Positions 13,787 through 14,960 of a stretch of DNA of 14,960 bases are shown piece after piece. Location of the stretch: the NCBI RefSeq assembly GCF_024622045.1, contig NZ_JANKBP010000026.1. One strand, 5' to 3'. This DNA is from Rodentibacter caecimuris (lineage in GTDB: Bacteria > Pseudomonadota > Gammaproteobacteria > Enterobacterales > Pasteurellaceae). Made by a program: the position numbers and the translations under genes. Each line of letters begins with the position of its first letter. The stretch's first letter is position 1. The notes below the pieces were generated by a model. That model saw only the letters and a program-made list of their open reading frames with translations, ran no database searches and was not told the DNA's origin.

Positions 13787-13984
13787 ATGCAAAAAGAAAT
13801 TGCAGATACGATAGCTTTACTTTTTACTCAAAAATTGCTTTCTCCTGAGTATACCATTACTGCTGATTCAACGGATTTAGCAATCAATATTGTGAAGTTT
13901 GCGAATGAGCTATCCCAAGAATTACAGAATGAGTATGGCGAGGTTGATCTTAATCTTTTTCAGGGTAATCAGCCAAATTCTTAA
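13787..13984 (+). CDS. Hypothetical 65-residue protein, plus strand
   Basis: Not recognised. Starts at the second ATG, 13787, with AAGGA 6 bases upstream; an ATG at 13781 touches the AAGGA and is unlikely to be used. The protein is acidic and mostly helical ('MQKEIADTIALLFTQKLL' and 'LAINIVKFANELSQELQNEYGEVDLNLF'), with no membrane segment, no cysteine and no motif I know. It opposes all the neighbouring head genes and converges on the 57-residue minus-strand gene, with which it shares 35 bp. Terminator-like hairpins follow it. No convincing promoter was found in the 60 bases upstream. A moron or a late-added accessory gene is a reasonable guess. Confidence 0.55.
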   Translation: MQKEIADTIALLFTQKLLSPEYTITADSTDLAINIVKFANELSQELQNEYGEVDLNLFQGNQPNS

Positions 13985-14123
13985 TCTCTATTAAGAATCG
14001 ATCAAAGCTTATCTTGCTATTAGCAAGCTTTTGTAACAAAGCCGATTTGATGTCGGCTTTTTCTTGTTTGGTAAGGTATTCAGGATAGCTATCCTTAAAT
14101 CTTGGTTCTTCCCAGAATTTCAT
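13950..14123 (-). CDS. Hypothetical 57-residue protein, minus strand
   Basis: A short gene easily missed by length filters. ATG at 14123 follows AGGAG by 7 bases, and stop TAA is at 13952-13950. The product begins 'MKFWEEPRFKDSYPEYLTKQ' and is highly charged and helical, with a K/E-rich middle ('EKADIKSALLQKLANSKISFDRF'). I know no family for it. It starts 17 bp after the stop of the gp49/66-like gene and uses a copy of the same leader sequence, so the two are a translational pair. Its 3' end lies inside the plus-strand gene 13787-13984, and it is read straight through three hairpin-forming segments. Confidence 0.6.
   Translation of the reverse strand: MKFWEEPRFKDSYPEYLTKQEKADIKSALLQKLANSKISFDRFLIEIKNLADYPEKD
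13977..13998 (+). other. Hairpin over the stop of the 65-residue gene
   Basis: ATTCTTAAT, 4-base loop CTCT, ATTAAGAAT: 9 bp, perfect. It contains the TAA stop (13982-13984). AT-rich, so modest stability. Confidence 0.5.
14013..14031 (+). terminator. Hairpin with short T tract
   Basis: CTTGCT, ATT, AGCAAG, then CTTTTG. A weak plus-strand terminator candidate between the other two hairpins. Confidence 0.4.
14038..14062 (+). terminator. Rho-independent terminator of the 65-residue gene
   Basis: AAAGCCGA (14038-14045), 7-base loop, TCGGCTTT (14053-14060), then TTCTTG. The best plus-strand terminator here, 53 bases after the gene's stop, encoded inside the opposing 57-residue gene. Confidence 0.65.
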
Positions 14124-14127
14124 GATC

Positions 14128-14146
14128 ATTCTCCTATTGATTAAAA
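14128..14146 (-). repeat. Duplicated ribosome-binding leader, copy 1
   Basis: The 19 bases are identical to those at 14397-14415 and carry AGGAG for the 57-residue gene. This copy also holds the stop codon of the gene before it. Confidence 0.75.
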
Positions 14147-14392
14147 CCCGGCTAATTTATTTTTCAACACGTAGCCTTCAAGTTGCCATAATTTGTTAAA
14201 CGCATTTTCAAAAGCGATACGCTCACCTATTTCTTGATTATAAGTTGCGGGGGAAACACAAGCCGATTCACCTGTTACGGTAAATCCATTGCGCAGCGTT
14301 AAAACACATACGGTGAGTGTTTCAGATAAACGGTGGAATTTTTTATCGGTGATAATAGATTCCAAATGTTCTTGAGTGACACGTTCAGTCAT
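14141..14392 (-). CDS. N4 gp49 / Sf6 gp66 family protein
   Basis: 83 residues. 'GFTVTGESACVSPATYNQEIGERIAFENAFNKLWQLEGYVLKNKL' (about 35-79) is the diagnostic segment of the N4 gp49 / Sf6 gene 66 phage family: 'TVTGES.CVSP..F..E.G...A..NA...IW.LEGY.L'. The biochemical role of the family is not known. It is a common small accessory gene, often found near head or replication genes. AGGAG 9 bases before the ATG sits in the duplicated leader. The gene lies between the gpF-like and gpG-like genes, where Mu has nothing, so it is probably an insertion in this lineage. Confidence 0.75.
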   Translation of the reverse strand: MTERVTQEHLESIITDKKFHRLSETLTVCVLTLRNGFTVTGESACVSPATYNQEIGERIAFENAFNKLWQLEGYVLKNKLAGF

Positions 14393-14396
14393 TTTT

Positions 14397-14415
14397 ATTC
14401 TCCTATTGATTAAAA
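14397..14415 (-). repeat. Duplicated ribosome-binding leader, copy 2
   Basis: Carries AGGAG for the gp49/66-like gene. Minus strand reads TTTTAATCAATAGGAGAAT. Confidence 0.75.
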
Positions 14416-14441
14416 AATAAGTTGGGGGTATAGTGTTCTCA

Positions 14442-14517
14442 GCGGTGGGGGTTTCCTACTGGAAAGGTTGCTTGGTGAAAGCCCGCATTATCCTGTTCGA
14501 ATCAGGCGAGCCACCGC
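14442..14517 (+). ncRNA. Cloverleaf-like RNA element with tRNA-like T arm
   Basis: GCGGTGG (14442-14448) pairs perfectly with CCACCGC (14511-14517), enclosing three hairpins: TTTCC-TACT-GGAAA (14452-14465), GCTT-GGTGA-AAGC (14470-14482, extendable by GG/CC with a bulge) and CCTG-TTCGAAT-CAGG (14492-14506). The last has a tRNA T-loop sequence. The whole is 76 bases, the length of a tRNA. It is not a normal tRNA: U8 is missing, the middle loop is 5 bases, and four bases (CGAG) lie between the T stem and the closing stem. The hairpins also form on the minus (late mRNA) strand. Whether it is transcribed on its own is unknown. Confidence 0.45.
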
Positions 14518-14536
14518 AATAATCATAACTCTCCAT
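14456..14536 (-). CDS. Possible 26-codon ORF overlapping the cloverleaf element
   Basis: ATG at 14536 lies 11 codons-worth of overlap inside the end of the gpF-like gene (14 bp) in another frame and reads to TAG at 14458-14456. The product 'MESYDYCGGSPDSNRIMRAF' followed by 'TKQPFQ' has a single Cys and no known motif. There is no good ribosome site; coupling to the gene before it is possible. Low confidence that it is translated; listed because it fills the 130-bp gap. Confidence 0.2.
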   Translation of the reverse strand: MESYDYCGGSPDSNRIMRAFTKQPFQ

Positions 14537-14960
14537 ATAACACTTCAAAACGTCCCAATGCGCTTAAATTCTCTAATCGGCTTGCTGTTCTGACCATATT
14601 TAATTTATGTGGTAGTTTTTTACCGCTTAGTGCATCTTTCAGTTTAATTTCATAATCCATTTTTACCGCAACTTTACCTTGCTCCGTTTCATACACGAAA
14701 AGTAGCGTGGGTTGCTTTTGTTGGTTATCCAACAAAATTGCGGTTGGGTTTCTCAACTTTTCCGGTAATTGTTCCCAAAACTCAACAGGTAAATTGATCC
14801 CCTTGGCTTGTTTGCTGTCACGCAGAGCGTGTAGTACATCGTCATCACGCACGGCAATCACCGCTGATTGTGGGGCTTTTTGCAGTCCCTCCAATTTATC
14901 AATCACTTTTGCCGGAATGACTCCCACGTTTTTGATTTGTCCACGAGCGATTTTTTCGCT
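14523..14960 (-). CDS. C-terminal part of a minor head (Mu gpF-like) protein, 5' end outside window
   Basis: The frame is open from the right edge to TGA at 14525-14523, giving 145 residues; a GTG at 14927 is not taken as the start because upstream codons ('SEKIARGQIKNVGVIPAKV') continue the same style of sequence. By position, just before the gpG-like gene, it should be the end of gpF, the minor head protein. The visible part resembles the nuclease-like C-terminal domains (Phage-Barnase-EndoU-ColicinE5/D-RelE class) often fused to such head proteins: an alternating strand region 'TAILLDNQQKQPTLLFVYETEQGKVAVKMDYEI' and a closing 'KLPHKLNMVRTASRLENLSAL'. No catalytic residues can be named with confidence, so the nuclease idea is tentative. 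Confidence 0.5.
   Translation of the reverse strand, partial: SEKIARGQIKNVGVIPAKVIDKLEGLQKAPQSAVIAVRDDDVLHALRDSKQAKGINLPVEFWEQLPEKLRNPTAILLDNQQKQPTLLFVYETEQGKVAVKMDYEIKLKDALSGKKLPHKLNMVRTASRLENLSALGRFEVLYGEL

Noticed and set aside
14456..14517. Cobalamin riboswitch, because of GGTGAAAGCC and GCCACC
   Set aside because: Far too short, the conserved B12 box order is not met, and no plus-strand gene follows.
14442..14518. Canonical tRNA gene
   Set aside because: T-loop and acceptor-like stem are present, but U8, the 7-base anticodon loop and the direct T-stem/acceptor junction are missing.
14925..14927. GTG start for the gpF-like fragment
   Set aside because: The frame is open to the window edge and the sequence upstream reads as protein, so the fragment is cut by the window.

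Overview
The window is part of a prophage or temperate phage of a Pasteurellaceae host. Seven perfect copies of the nine-base Haemophilus-type DNA uptake sequence (AAGTGCGGT) occur where about 0.1 would be expected by chance. This points to the Haemophilus / Aggregatibacter / Pasteurella multocida branch rather than the Actinobacillus pleuropneumoniae branch. No host gene, transposase, repressor, lysis gene or phage end lies in the window, so 'Mu-like' rests on the structural genes alone.

Almost everything is one block of virion genes read on the minus strand, from right to left. The head module covers about 14960-9594. It holds the C-terminal end of a minor head / gpF-like protein, two small genes (an N4 gp49/Sf6 gp66 family protein and an unrecognised 57-residue protein), and the gpG-like virion morphogenesis protein. 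After these come the gpI-like protease with a nested scaffold start (Z), the major capsid protein, and gp35-, gp36- and gp37-like head-completion proteins. The tail module covers 9584-1: P2-type sheath (FI), tube (FII), tail chaperone E with a -1 frameshifted E+E' product, tape measure (T), then U, X, D (hub), V (spike), W, and the start of baseplate protein J, which is cut by the left edge. Gene order follows the Mu pattern (sheath, tube, chaperone, tape measure, hub, spike, W, J). The tail proteins are P2-like and the head proteins are Mu-like, so this is a Mu-head/P2-tail chimera of the general BcepMu kind.

Two plus-strand genes interrupt the block. One (6864-7133) encodes a small membrane protein with its own sigma70-like promoter and terminator, placed between the chaperone and the tape measure. 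It is a textbook moron candidate. The other (13787-13984) is a 65-residue unknown protein that converges on, and overlaps, the 57-residue minus-strand gene. Three hairpins sit at and just beyond their junction.

Non-coding features of interest are: arrays of TTTAAA at 10-12 bp spacing in four different intergenic gaps; a hairpin that covers the start codon of W; a lambda-type GGGAAAG slippery site in E; a cloverleaf-like RNA element with a tRNA-like T arm at 14442-14517; a duplicated 19-bp ribosome-binding leader; and a 287-bp spacer between G and I that holds terminators and a possible late promoter with a Mu C-type TTAT-N6-ATAA site. Every gap above 50 bp is described; no gap exceeds 300 bp.
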